From: Roseiarcus sp963836695
Lineage (GTDB): Bacteria > Pseudomonadota > Alphaproteobacteria > Rhizobiales > Beijerinckiaceae
DNA length: 64,000 bases
Direction of reading: 5' to 3'
Assembly (NCBI GenBank): GCA_963836695.1
Contig: CAWIKX010000040.1
Location: forward strand, 440,911 to 504,910
Part shown: piece after piece, positions 16,963-25,779 of the stretch
How the letters are laid out: each line of letters opens with the position of its first letter
Position numbering within the stretch: position 1 is the stretch's first letter
Notes under the pieces: model-generated
What the model was told of the DNA's origin: nothing
Databases searched by the model: none
What the model saw: the letters and a program-made list of their open reading frames with translations, nothing else
Made by a program: the position numbers and the translations under genes

Positions 16963-18015
16963 TTATGCGGCCGCCGTCTTGTTGATCTGAGCCTCGGCTG
17001 CACTGCGGCGCCGCTGGGCGTAGCCCGCGATGCCGATCGAGATGAGGAGCGTCACGCTGTTGAACATCGGTTCGACCCAGAACGAGCCGCCGAATTGCTG
17101 AATGCCCGCGATGCCGACCGCGAGGATCGCGACGCCGACCATGGTGCCCCACACGTTAACGCGGCCAGGCTTGATCGTCGTCGAGCCCAAAAAAGCGCCC
17201 ACAAGCGCGGGTAGAAGATATTCCAGGCCGACGCTCGCCTGGCCGATCCTGAGCTTCGAGGCGAGCAGGACGCCAGCGGCGGCGGTCAGCAGCCCGGACA
17301 CGACGAACGCTGCGATCGTGTAGCGGCGGACGGGAATGCCGTTCAGCGCGGCAGCCCTCGGGTTCGCGCCAATGGCGTACAAGTACCTGCCGACCGGCAG
17401 ATATTCGAGGACGAACCACAGGAAGAACGCGAAGGCCAGAACGTAAAAGCCGGTGATCGGAAGGCCGAACACCATTGTGCCGTTCAAAGCGAGGAACCCC
17501 TTTGGCAGCGCGCCGAGCACCTGGCGCCCACCCGTGTGCCAGAGGGCGATCGCGTAAAGGGCGGTGCCGGTGCCAAGCGTCGCGATGAAGGAATCGATGA
17601 AGGCGACCTCGACCAGAATTCCATTGATCAAGCCGACCAGGGCGCCGAGAACAAGGACGACGGCGACAGCGAGCGGCCAAGGCAGGCCGTACACCGTCTG
17701 CAGGCTGATGGCCAAAATGTGCCAAAGCACGATGCCGTACCCAACCGTGAGGTCGATCTTGCCCGACACCATCGGAATCATCGCAGCGAGCGACAAAAGC
17801 GCGATGATCGCCTTGTCGGCAATGATCGAGCGCAGGTTGAGAATGGTCGGGAACGTGTCCGGCAGAATGACGGAAAAGAGTGCGATCAGAAGCAGCGCGA
17901 GGATCGGCAAGCCGTAGACCGGGAGGAGCCGCGCGAGCCGAGTCCCCAAGGAGGCGTTCTTCAAATCGCTCGCGGTCGGCTCAAGAGCGTCGGAGCGGAT
18001 CGAATTCGTCGCCAT
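16963..18015 (-). CDS. Sugar ABC transporter permease (RbsC type)
   Basis: A 350-residue inner-membrane permease with about eight to ten hydrophobic segments, including AIIALLSLAAMIPMVSGKID, GLINGILVEVAFIDSFIATL and LLPALVGAFLGSTTIKPGR, the latter matching the conserved cytoplasmic coupling region of RbsC-type permeases. It should form the channel for the sugar delivered by the neighbouring binding protein. AAGGAGG lies seven bases before the ATG. It is the middle gene of an ATPase-permease-binding protein operon with gaps of 24 and 29 bases. Confidence 0.92.
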   Translation of the reverse strand: MATNSIRSDALEPTASDLKNASLGTRLARLLPVYGLPILALLLIALFSVILPDTFPTILNLRSIIADKAIIALLSLAAMIPMVSGKIDLTVGYGIVLWHILAISLQTVYGLPWPLAVAVVLVLGALVGLINGILVEVAFIDSFIATLGTGTALYAIALWHTGGRQVLGALPKGFLALNGTMVFGLPITGFYVLAFAFFLWFVLEYLPVGRYLYAIGANPRAAALNGIPVRRYTIAAFVVSGLLTAAAGVLLASKLRIGQASVGLEYLLPALVGAFLGSTTIKPGRVNVWGTMVGVAILAVGIAGIQQFGGSFWVEPMFNSVTLLISIGIAGYAQRRRSAAEAQINKTAAA

Positions 18016-18039
18016 TCGCTTGCCTCCTTGGCTCTTGTC

Positions 18040-19542
18040 TTATGCGGCTTCGGACGCGGAGGCGGCGGCGATCACCAACTCGGTTGAGAGTTCTGCACCT
18101 CTAAGTTCGGCGATGATGCGGCCGCGGTTAAAGACGAGCGCCCGATGGCAGATGTGACCAACCTCCTCGAAGTCCGTCGACACCACCGCGACCGCGAGTT
18201 TCGCCTCGAGCGCGCGCTCGATGAGCCGGTAGATTTCCGCTTTCGCGCCGACGTCAACTCCAGCTGTCGGGTCTTCAGCGACGAGGAGCCGGCGTCCCGT
18301 TGCCAGCCAGCGGCCGACGACGACCTTCTGCTGATTGCCGCCCGAGAGACCCTCGATCGGCAATTCCGGCGCATTCGGGCGAAGGCCGACCGTGGCCCCA
18401 AGCGCCATCGCTTTGCGCGCCTCTGCGCCCCGACCCAGAAAGGACAGGAGCCCGCGCCCCGAGGCGCTGGGATTGAGATAGGCGTTCTCCCGCACCGCGA
18501 GCGCAGAGGCGATGGATTCTTCCGCTCGATCGCGTGCGAGCAGACCGACGCCCGCGCGCACTGCAGCGCGTGGCGAGGACAAGTTCGGCGCCTCGCCATC
18601 GATGAGGATCGACCCGTCATGGGGCATAGCGCCGAAGAGGGCGCGCCCGATTTCCTCCTGGCCCGCGCCCCTCAGGCCGACAAGGCCGAGCAACTCGCCC
18701 TCGCGAATGTCGAAGTCGACCGGACCCGCTCCCGGCGTCTTGAGGCCGCGCACGACGACCCGGGCCGGCCCTGGCGCGCTGTCGCTCTTGTGGAAGAGCT
18801 CGAAGGTCGAGCGGCCGACAATGAGGCCAATGAGCTCGTCGGGATTGGTGTCGCGTACAGGCTTCTCGCCGACGAGGCGCCCGTCACGCATTACGACGAC
18901 CCGGTCCGCGATGCGGAAGATCTCGTCGAGGCGATGCGACACATAGATCATGCCGACGCCCCGGCTCCTTAAACCCCGCACCGCGTCGAACAAACGCTCC
19001 ACCTCGTCGGCGGGCAGGCTTGCCGTCGGCTCGTCGAGCACAAGGAAATCGCAATTGACGACCAGCGCGCGAGCGATCGCGACCAGCGACTTTTCAGTCC
19101 GGCTCAGGCTTCGCACGCGTCGGCTCGGGTCGATCCGGCCGCCGATCAACGCGAGCGCCTCTTCGGCGCGGCGTTCGGCGCTCGCCCAATCGATCGGCGC
19201 TAGGCCCAGGCCCCAGCCACCGCGTGGGAAGCCCTGCGCGAGCGCCATGTTTTCGGCGACCATCATCCACTCGATGAGGCCCAGGTCCTGGTGAACAAAG
19301 GCGACGCGTTGGCGGGCGTCGGCGCGATGACGATAGGGCTCGCCGTCGATCGACACGGCTCCGCTGTCAGCCGTGACAATGCCGCCAAGAACCTTGATCA
19401 GGGTGGATTTGCCTGCGCCGTTTTCGCCGAGAAGCGCGACGATCTCGCCGCGATTGACGTCAAAGCTCACGCCCTTGAGCGCCTGCGTGCCCCCGAACGA
19501 CTTGGCGACATTCTCGAAACGCAGGATGCCGGCTTGCGCCAA
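18040..19542 (-). CDS. Sugar ABC transporter ATP-binding protein (RbsA type, two ABC domains)
   Basis: About 500 residues with two fused ABC domains, as usual for ribose-type importers. The first has Walker A GENGAGKST, signature LSRTEKSLVAIARAL and Walker B FLVLDEPTAS. The second has the degenerate Walker A GLRGAGQEE typical of RbsA and a full signature LSGGNQQKVVVGRWL. The start is read as TTG 19542 because GGGAGGA stands seven bases before it; the frame is open to 19596. First gene of the importer operon. A CRP-like palindrome lies 119 bases upstream. Confidence 0.92.
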   Translation of the reverse strand: MAQAGILRFENVAKSFGGTQALKGVSFDVNRGEIVALLGENGAGKSTLIKVLGGIVTADSGAVSIDGEPYRHRADARQRVAFVHQDLGLIEWMMVAENMALAQGFPRGGWGLGLAPIDWASAERRAEEALALIGGRIDPSRRVRSLSRTEKSLVAIARALVVNCDFLVLDEPTASLPADEVERLFDAVRGLRSRGVGMIYVSHRLDEIFRIADRVVVMRDGRLVGEKPVRDTNPDELIGLIVGRSTFELFHKSDSAPGPARVVVRGLKTPGAGPVDFDIREGELLGLVGLRGAGQEEIGRALFGAMPHDGSILIDGEAPNLSSPRAAVRAGVGLLARDRAEESIASALAVRENAYLNPSASGRGLLSFLGRGAEARKAMALGATVGLRPNAPELPIEGLSGGNQQKVVVGRWLATGRRLLVAEDPTAGVDVGAKAEIYRLIERALEAKLAVAVVSTDFEEVGHICHRALVFNRGRIIAELRGAELSTELVIAAASASEAA

Positions 19543-19660
19543 GTCGCGTTCCTCCCTCGTCCGCGAACCGTAGTTCTTCGCTGTTCTGCTGGTCAAGCCA
19601 GGAGGGCCTCCAGAGCCATTCTAGGCGGCCGAGGGCCCCTCCGATTAACCGACGCTGGAG

Positions 19661-19676
19661 TGTGATGCGCGTCACA
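19661..19676. promoter_or_regulatory. CRP/FNR-like palindrome
   Basis: TGTGATGCGCGTCACA has perfect TGTGA-N6-TCACA half-sites, the consensus bound by CRP-family regulators. It sits in the 250-base divergent region between the sugar importer operon (minus) and the DUF2235 gene (plus), about 117-119 bases from each start. Catabolite-type control of the importer is the natural inference; which regulator binds is unknown. Confidence 0.55.
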
Positions 19677-19792
19677 GCACATGGAGGAGCGTCCGATAAC
19701 CTCGGATTCCGGCACTTGCTCAACTGAACTGAGGGAAACAAGGACTGAGGTCAGTTGCTTAAGATCGTGGGCGCGAGCCTCGAGGGGGATCA

Positions 19793-21223
19793 ATGCAAAG
19801 GCGCATCATTCTGTTGCTGGACGGCACGTGGAACAGCATCGACGTCGGGGCTTGCGACACGAACATCGTGCGAATGCGGGAATTGATCTCCAAGCACCTC
19901 GTCAGAACCTCGCACAGCCGAACGCACGCCGACGACGGCGACAAGAAGGTCCGAGGATATACGGCGTCAGGCAAGGAGCACATCATCTACTACGAGCGCG
20001 GAGTCGGAACCGGCGCCTTCGATCGGTTCCGGGGCGGCGCGTTCGGCGACGGGCTGTCACGGAACATCCGGCACGCCTATAAATTCCTTTCCTTCTGGTA
20101 CGAGCCCGGCGACGAAATCTTCATCTACGGTTTTTCGCGCGGCGCCTACACGGCGCGATCCCTTGTGGGCTATCTGGCCGCAGCGGGCCTGTTGCGTCGG
20201 GATCGCTGCGATGAGGAAAAAGAGGCGCTGGCGTGGCGCTATTATCGAAGCGCAACCAATGACCGGATGCCGGCCGTCTGGAGCCGCCTTACCGACGACG
20301 TACACGACCGCGATAAGTTCAGGATCAAGCTTCTCGGAGTCTTCGACACGGTCGGCGCGCTGGGCATTCCGGTGGGGGGCATCGCGCGGCAATTCAATCG
20401 CGATGAGTATGGATTTCATGACGTCGAACTTTCGTCCATCACCGACGTGAACCTGCACGCGGTTGCGATCGACGAGCACCGCTGGCCGTTCGAAGCCGCG
20501 CTATGGAGACAGCCGCCTTTCAAGAAATATGACACGAAGGTGGAGCAGGTCTGGTTCTCAGGCGCGCATAGCGACGTCGGAGGTGGCTATATCGTCGAAG
20601 AGGATAGAAAAGCCGACACGGCCTATGCGGACAATATCACGCTCGACTGGATGATTCGAAGGACGAAGCACTTCTGTTCGGACTTTCCCCTCGACACTGA
20701 CCGCAGCGCGGAGGAGATCGCGCGGCAGAAAACGGCCGCTCTCCACAATTCAAGACGCAACGTTTATCGGGCCTGGCCTCTCGCGCTTCGATCCATCGCG
20801 AACTGCAAGACGGGAGCGAGGTCCTGGAGACATCAGGCTGAAGTGTCACGCGACAGGCACGCCCGGCCAATCAACGAAATGATCCATATTTCGGCGCTTC
20901 AACGGCTCCTCCCGGACGCTTCCTTCGGTCTCGCCGGCGAGCCCTACAGGGCGGCGAATCTGGGGAAAGTCATGGACTGGATCAACAACGCCTACGATCC
21001 CAATACCGAGAGGCCTGCTGTGAGAGGAGGGACCGACGGGCCGGTGAAGCTTTCGGTCGTTGATTGGGATGGAAGCAAGATAGAAAACGGAAGCGCGCGG
21101 GCCGAGGAGCTTCGAGCGCTTCTCGCCAGAAAAGTGGAAGCGCCTCGGTCGGGTTACAGCCTCCGCAGCCTCTTCCCCGCTCTGGAAGCTCGACGCTCAC
21201 CCAAGCTCTCCGCCCGCCTTTGA
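19793..21223 (+). CDS. DUF2235 / Tle1-like alpha/beta hydrolase
   Basis: A 476-residue protein whose first 300 residues form a DUF2235 (T6SS Tle1-like phospholipase) hydrolase domain: RRIILLLDGTWNS, the nucleophile elbow IYGFSRGAYTARSLVG (G-x-S-x-G), LLGVFDTVGALG carrying the acid region, and WFSGAHSDVGGGY with the His. Tle1 proteins cleave phospholipids and some are type VI effectors, but no VgrG, PAAR or immunity gene adjoins and no signal peptide is seen, so it may act in the cytoplasm. The C-terminal third is unassigned. The ATG follows GAGGGGG. Confidence 0.88.
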   Translation: MQRRIILLLDGTWNSIDVGACDTNIVRMRELISKHLVRTSHSRTHADDGDKKVRGYTASGKEHIIYYERGVGTGAFDRFRGGAFGDGLSRNIRHAYKFLSFWYEPGDEIFIYGFSRGAYTARSLVGYLAAAGLLRRDRCDEEKEALAWRYYRSATNDRMPAVWSRLTDDVHDRDKFRIKLLGVFDTVGALGIPVGGIARQFNRDEYGFHDVELSSITDVNLHAVAIDEHRWPFEAALWRQPPFKKYDTKVEQVWFSGAHSDVGGGYIVEEDRKADTAYADNITLDWMIRRTKHFCSDFPLDTDRSAEEIARQKTAALHNSRRNVYRAWPLALRSIANCKTGARSWRHQAEVSRDRHARPINEMIHISALQRLLPDASFGLAGEPYRAANLGKVMDWINNAYDPNTERPAVRGGTDGPVKLSVVDWDGSKIENGSARAEELRALLARKVEAPRSGYSLRSLFPALEARRSPKLSARL

Positions 21224-21248
21224 GTTGAGCAGAGAGCCCTCGGCTCCT

Positions 21249-22364
21249 TCAGAGCTGCACGAAACCGATCTTGCCGTCGGGGCCTTTCTTCCAGACATAC
21301 CAGACATAGTCGACGGTCGTGCGGTCGCCCTTCTTGTCGTAGGAGATGTCGCCGATGACGGTGTGGAAGGGGATACCGGAATGCATCACTTCCGCAACCT
21401 TCTTCGGATCGAGCGAGTTCGCCTTCTCCGCGGCCTGTTTGATGATCTGTACGGCGGCGTAGGAATAAAGCGTGTAGCCCTGCGGCTCGAAGCCCTTAGC
21501 CTTGAACGAAGCGACGGCTTCCTTGGCGTTCGGGTTGTTGCGCGGTTCGGGACCGAAAGTCATGAGGGTGCCTTCCACCCCCGGGCCGCCGATCGCCGCA
21601 AACTCGGTATCGGTGATGCCGTCCCCGGAGATCATAACGGTGTTCATCCCCTGGTCGCGCATCTGCCGGAGAATGAGCCCGCCTTCGGTATGCAGCCCGC
21701 CCCACATCACAAAGTCGGCGCCGGCGTCCTTGATCTTGGACACGATCGCTGAATAATCCTTCTCTCCGGTGTTGACGCCTTCATACAGAACCTCCTTGAC
21801 GCCGAACTTGTGCATGTTGTCGAGCGCCGCATCGGCGAGGCCTTTGCCGTAGGTGGTCTTGTCATGGATGACCGCGATCTTTTTGCCCTTGAGCTTGTCG
21901 CGCGCGAGTTCGGCCCAGACCAGGCCCTGCTGATCATCGCGCCCGCAAGTGCGGAACGCGTCCCACAGCTTGCGGTCCGTGATCTTGGGATTGGTGGCGG
22001 CCGGCGTGATGAACAGGATGCCGTTTTCCGCATAGACATCGGACGCGGGCATCGTGACGCCGGAGTTGAAGTGACCGACCACGAACTTGACGCCGTCGCC
22101 GACCAGCTTGTTCGCGACCGACACACCCTGCTTGGGGTCGGAAACGTCGTCACCGATCTCGACCGTGATCTTCTGTCCCAGAATGCCGCCGGCCTTGTTG
22201 ATGTCTTCGGCGGCTTGCTGGACGCCCTGGCTGAGCTGAGCGCCGAAGGCCGCGTTCGGTCCCGTGATCGGCGCAGCGACGGCCATTTTGACCTGTGCGT
22301 GAGCGCCGCCGGCGAGCAGGAACGACAGGACGAGCGGGATGGACTTGAGGATGGCAGTCCGCAT
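21249..22364 (-). CDS. Branched-chain amino acid ABC transporter substrate-binding protein (LivJ/K type)
   Basis: A 371-residue periplasmic binding protein. A signal peptide (MRTAILKSIPLVLSFLLAGG, AHA cleavage) precedes the LivK fold: VKMAVAAPITGPNAAFGAQL, VKFVVGHFNSGVTMPASDVY, FITPAATNPKITDR and RTCGRDDQQGL. It binds a branched-chain amino acid or similar solute. AAGAGG lies before the ATG. It is divergent from a CGNR regulator by 74 bases; a LivH-type permease lies beyond, but no LivM, LivG or LivF is in the window. Confidence 0.93.
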   Translation of the reverse strand: MRTAILKSIPLVLSFLLAGGAHAQVKMAVAAPITGPNAAFGAQLSQGVQQAAEDINKAGGILGQKITVEIGDDVSDPKQGVSVANKLVGDGVKFVVGHFNSGVTMPASDVYAENGILFITPAATNPKITDRKLWDAFRTCGRDDQQGLVWAELARDKLKGKKIAVIHDKTTYGKGLADAALDNMHKFGVKEVLYEGVNTGEKDYSAIVSKIKDAGADFVMWGGLHTEGGLILRQMRDQGMNTVMISGDGITDTEFAAIGGPGVEGTLMTFGPEPRNNPNAKEAVASFKAKGFEPQGYTLYSYAAVQIIKQAAEKANSLDPKKVAEVMHSGIPFHTVIGDISYDKKGDRTTVDYVWYVWKKGPDGKIGFVQL

Positions 22365-22438
22365 CTTAACCTCTTACATGCCTTTGAAAGGTTAGCTTGC
22401 GGACACTAGCCAACGTGCCATAACTTGTAAAGTCTCAA

Positions 22439-23074
22439 ATGACGGTTATCCCCCAGACCCCCCTTTCGCGCGCAGGTTCGCTTCCGCTGATCGCCGACGA
22501 TCTTGCGCTCGACTTCGCCAACACCGAATCCGGCCGCGGCTTTCCCTCGCATCAGGACCATTTCCGCGAGGCCGCGAACGTGGTGGAATGGCTGACGCAC
22601 ACCAAGGTCTTAACCGTCGAGGACGCCGGCTGGCTGCGGAAACGCGTGGTCGAGCGCGCGGATCTAGCCGCGGATCTCCTCAAGCAGGCCATCGAGCTTC
22701 GCGCGGCGATCCACGATGTGGGCGCGGCGCTCGGGCGACGCGTCAAGCCACCGGAGGCGAGCCTCGCGAGCCTGTCCGCGCTGCACGCGCGCTTTGTCGC
22801 CCAGGCCAAGCTTGCGCCGGGCGCTCCGGCCTATCGTTGGCTGTGGGGCGTGCGCGCGTCACCAGTCGAGGCGGCGCTCGGTCCGGTCGCGCTCGCGGCG
22901 GTCCGTCTGTTCACTGAAGGCGACTTCCACCGCATCAGGGAGTGCGGCGGCCACGCTTGCGGCTGGATGTTCTATGATCGCAGCAAGAACAACCGCCGGC
23001 GGTGGTGCGAAATGGAGGTCTGCGGCAACCGCGCCAAGCAAAGGCGCCTCGCGGCGCGGAGGCGCGGCGCTTGA
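22439..23074 (+). CDS. ABATE/CGNR zinc-finger regulator
   Basis: A 211-residue protein with an N-terminal ABATE domain (LIADDLALDFANTESGRG, helical region with IELRAAIHDVGAALG) and a C-terminal CGNR zinc finger: ECGGHACGWMFYD, then WCEMEVCGNRAKQRR, which gives the four cysteines. CGNR proteins are presumed DNA-binding transcription regulators that sense a small ligand. Divergence from the LivK gene (74 bases) suggests control of that importer. Its stop overlaps a possible TTG start of the next gene (TTGA at 23071-23074). Confidence 0.9.
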   Translation: MTVIPQTPLSRAGSLPLIADDLALDFANTESGRGFPSHQDHFREAANVVEWLTHTKVLTVEDAGWLRKRVVERADLAADLLKQAIELRAAIHDVGAALGRRVKPPEASLASLSALHARFVAQAKLAPGAPAYRWLWGVRASPVEAALGPVALAAVRLFTEGDFHRIRECGGHACGWMFYDRSKNNRRRWCEMEVCGNRAKQRRLAARRRGA

Positions 23075-23380
23075 GCGGCCGCTTGGCCATTCTCCTGATC
23101 GCCCTTGTCGCCGTCGCAACGCTCGCCGGCTGCTCACCGGCGCTGGAGACCGACCAGGCGCGGCTCTGTCGCATGGCCCTGCCGGCGCTCATGCCAGCGG
23201 CCCGGATCGCCATCCTGGCCCAAAAGCCCGACCCCGACGGGCGCGGTCTCAGCGTCGCCTTCACCGCCGAGACGCCAGGCGAAGCGCCTCAGAACCATCT
23301 CGCCGCCTGTCGTTTTCGTGAACCCGGACGGCCCCGCGAATCCCGCGATCTGATATCGCTGACCCTAGACGGCCACGCGT
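23071..23380 (+). other. Lipoprotein-like N-terminal segment in front of LivH, frameshifted from it
   Basis: A TTG at 23071, coupled to the CGNR stop, opens MSGRLAILLIALVAVATLAG followed by Cys and a soluble stretch with LCRMALPALMPAARIAILAQ, VAFTAETPGEAPQNHLAACR and DLISLTLDGH. Its sense then passes one frame over to YPKPELFVLVRYWLATPEG, where the LivH frame begins. So a roughly 105-residue extracytoplasmic N-terminal part was probably fused in frame to the permease and is now separated by one indel near 23371-23382, or it is a separate lipoprotein gene that has lost its end. Confidence 0.5.
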
Positions 23381-23401
23381 TATCCGAAGCCCGAGCTCTT
23401 T

Positions 23402-24424
23402 GTGCTCGTCCGTTACTGGCTGGCGACGCCGGAGGGTCGAGCCGCGGATCCCGCGCCCCTCGGCGACTTGAGCGCCGTGCCCGTCACGCCGCATGCGATC
23501 GCCTATGGACTGCAAATGGCGCTGGATGGGTTGCCGCTCGCGTCGATCTACGCGCTTCTGGCGGCGGCCTATTCGCTGATCTACGCCCTGATCGGGCGCA
23601 TCAATTTCGCCTTCGGGGAAATCGCGGCCGCCGGCGGCTATGCGGCGGCGATCGCAGCGATCGCCATGCTCGGCTGGCCGCCCGGGCCTTTGCTGGCCGT
23701 GGCCTTCGTGCTCGCGGCCGCGGTCGCCGCGTCCTGGGGGTTCGGCGCGGCTCGCGTCTTGTTCATTCCGCTCCGCCAGGCTCGAGGTCAGCAGGTGCTG
23801 GTGGCGACCGTGGGCCTGGCGATTTTCTTGCGGGAGCTTTTGCGGCTGGCACAAGGCGACCGGTCGAGCTGGATGAGCCCGCAGCTCAACCAGCCGTTCG
23901 CGCTCGCCCGCTCTGGCGACTTTGTGGCCGTGGCTACGCCGATGGCCTTCGTGGTCAGCGCCGTGACGCTCGCGGCGGGCTTGAGCCTCGTCGTCATATT
24001 TCGCTACAGCCGCCTCGGGCGCGAATTGCGCGCCTATTCCGACGATCCGCTAGCCGCCGAGATGATGGGGATCAGCCCCGCGGCGGTTACCGCGCGTGCG
24101 TTCGTTCTATCGGGAGCGCTGGCTGGCCTAGCCGGCGCGACCATGACCGCGGCCTTCGGCGCGGTGGGCTACAGCCTCTCCGCGACGCTCACCTTGAAGG
24201 CGCTCGCGGCGGCGATCGTCGGCGGCATCGGCTCCCTGCCCGGCGCTTTCCTCGGCGGCCTCATCATCGGCGCCGCCGAGACGGGCTGGTCGGCTCTGTT
24301 TCCGATCGATTATCGCGACATCGCGGTCTATGCGCTGTTGACCATCTTCATCGCGTTACGCCCCTCGGGACTCCTTGGTCAGCGGGAAGCGGTCACGCAC
24401 AACCTATTCCCACGCCGGTCTTGA
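23402..24424 (+). CDS. Branched-chain amino acid ABC transporter permease (LivH type)
   Basis: A 340-residue inner-membrane permease beginning at GTG 23402. Hallmarks of LivH are ALDGLPLASIYALLAAAYSL, ALIGRINFAFGEIAAAGGYA, RQARGQQVLVATVGLAIFLR, LRAYSDDPLAAEMMGISPAA and AAAIVGGIGSLPGAFLGGLI. It would form half of the solute channel. The partner LivM and the LivG/LivF ATPases are not nearby, so it must use subunits encoded elsewhere or be an orphan. The true N-terminus may lie at 23071 (see that entry); a long frame covering the same region in another phase is not coding. Confidence 0.85.
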   Translation: MLVRYWLATPEGRAADPAPLGDLSAVPVTPHAIAYGLQMALDGLPLASIYALLAAAYSLIYALIGRINFAFGEIAAAGGYAAAIAAIAMLGWPPGPLLAVAFVLAAAVAASWGFGAARVLFIPLRQARGQQVLVATVGLAIFLRELLRLAQGDRSSWMSPQLNQPFALARSGDFVAVATPMAFVVSAVTLAAGLSLVVIFRYSRLGRELRAYSDDPLAAEMMGISPAAVTARAFVLSGALAGLAGATMTAAFGAVGYSLSATLTLKALAAAIVGGIGSLPGAFLGGLIIGAAETGWSALFPIDYRDIAVYALLTIFIALRPSGLLGQREAVTHNLFPRRS

Positions 24425-24485
24425 CTTGGCGCTGGCGTCTCCCACATCCTGACCGCGCTGGGTGAGCCCGCGCGAGGAGGCTCCA

Positions 24486-24932
24486 ATGTCCAATACTTAC
24501 GCCGCAACGCCGAATGCGATGCGCGCAGACGCGCTCGCCGGCGTCCGCACGCGGCGCATCCTCGCTGTCTGCATCGACTTCGTTCTGGTCAGCTTGCTGG
24601 TCGCGGTCCTCTGGACCATCTCCATCGTCCTGACCTTCGGGCTCGCGCTCTTCTTCCTGCATCTGACGCTCTGGCCGATCGTCGCTTTCTTTTACAACGG
24701 CCTCACCGTCTCGGGCCGCAGGATGGCGACGCCCGGCATGCGGACGATGGATCTCGAGATGCGCATGCAGGACACCGGCGCGCGGGTTCCGTTCATCAAC
24801 GCCGCGGTCCAGGCCGTGCTCTACTATGTCAGCTGGTGCTTCCCGCCGATCTTCCTGGTGTCCCTAGTCGATTCGGAGAAGCGGTGCTTGCATGACATCA
24901 TCGCCGGCATTGTGATCGTGCGGAGGCTGTGA
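24486..24932 (+). CDS. RDD family membrane protein
   Basis: A 148-residue integral membrane protein of the RDD family, with TRRILAVCIDFVLVSLLVAV (Arg and Asp of the motif), GRRMATPGMRTMDLEMRMQD, and DSEKRCLHDIIAGIVIVRRL at the end, and three or four membrane helices. The family's role is unsettled; some members act as ion antiporters. GAGGAGG stands before the ATG. It lies 70 bases upstream of bpt on the same strand, an association often seen in Hyphomicrobiales. Confidence 0.9.
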   Translation: MSNTYAATPNAMRADALAGVRTRRILAVCIDFVLVSLLVAVLWTISIVLTFGLALFFLHLTLWPIVAFFYNGLTVSGRRMATPGMRTMDLEMRMQDTGARVPFINAAVQAVLYYVSWCFPPIFLVSLVDSEKRCLHDIIAGIVIVRRL

Positions 24933-25002
24933 TTCGTCGCTTGCGCGCAGTTCTTGAGGACTTGGCGCCAGCGACGGATTTTGGACGAGAGTTGGAGACC
25001 GC

Positions 25003-25746
25003 GTGAGCAGGGAAGCGCGCGACGCCCCACAGTTTTACCTTACCGCTCCGTCGGCATGCCCTTACCTGCCCGGCCAGCAGGAGCGGAAGATTTTCACCCA
25101 TTTGGTCGGCAAGCGGGCCTCGGCTCTCAACGACCTCCTGACCCAGACCGGATTCCGCCGCTCGCAGACGATCGCCTACCGGCCCGCCTGCGAGAGCTGC
25201 CGCGCCTGCGTATCGGTCCGCGTCATAGTGGACGAGTTCCAGCCGTCCGAGAGCCAGCGGCGCGCAATCCGGGCAAACGCCGACCTTGTCAGCTCGTTTG
25301 TCGCGCCGAAACCGACCAACGAGCACTACATTCTCTTTCGTTCCTATCTCGACGCCCGACATCCGGAGGGCGGCATGGCCGACATGTCGTCACTTGATTT
25401 CGCCATGATGGTCGAAGACACGCATATCGACACGGTGCTGACCGAATATCGCGTGCGAAGGGGAACGGGGGACCAGCTCGGCTCGGGTCCCCTGCTCGCG
25501 GTTTGTCTCACCGACCGCCTGGCTGACGGCCTGTCCCTCGTCTATTCCTTCTATGATCCCGACATCGCGCGCCGGTCGCTCGGGAGCTTCGTCATTCTCG
25601 ACCATATCGACAAGGCGCGCCGCCTCGGCCTGCCCCATGTGTACCTCGGCTATTGGGTCGAGGGCTCGAAGAAGATGGGCTACAAGGCGAGCTACCTGCC
25701 GCAGGAGCGCCTCGGCCTGCACGGCTGGGCGCGGGTGGAGAAGTAG
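25003..25746 (+). CDS. bpt: Aspartate/glutamate leucyltransferase (bacterial arginyl-tRNA transferase homologue)
   Basis: A 247-residue protein matching Bpt/Ate along its length: APSACPYLPGQQERKIFTHL, a cysteine cluster in RPACESCRACVSVRVIV, NEHYILFRSYLDARHPEGGM, LSLVYSFYDPDIARRSLGSF and YLGYWVEGSKKMGYKASYLP. It transfers leucine from Leu-tRNA to proteins with N-terminal Asp or Glu, marking them for ClpS/ClpAP. The start is GTG at 25003. Its last 50 bases are repeated 246 bases downstream around a foreign fragment. Confidence 0.95.
   Translation: MSREARDAPQFYLTAPSACPYLPGQQERKIFTHLVGKRASALNDLLTQTGFRRSQTIAYRPACESCRACVSVRVIVDEFQPSESQRRAIRANADLVSSFVAPKPTNEHYILFRSYLDARHPEGGMADMSSLDFAMMVEDTHIDTVLTEYRVRRGTGDQLGSGPLLAVCLTDRLADGLSLVYSFYDPDIARRSLGSFVILDHIDKARRLGLPHVYLGYWVEGSKKMGYKASYLPQERLGLHGWARVEK
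25691..25740 (+). repeat. bpt 3'-end repeat, copy 1 (inside bpt)
   Basis: The last 50 coding bases of bpt before its stop (encoding YLPQERLGLHGWARVE) recur at 25937-25986 with 45 of 50 bases identical. Confidence 0.85.
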
Positions 25747-25779
25747 CGGGCCGCGCCCGTGTTCATGGCTCGACGATTT

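Noticed and set aside
23002..24465. 487-codon open frame through LivH
   Set aside because: Only its first part (23071-23380) is protein-like; beyond that it is another frame of the LivH gene with Gly/Arg-rich text.
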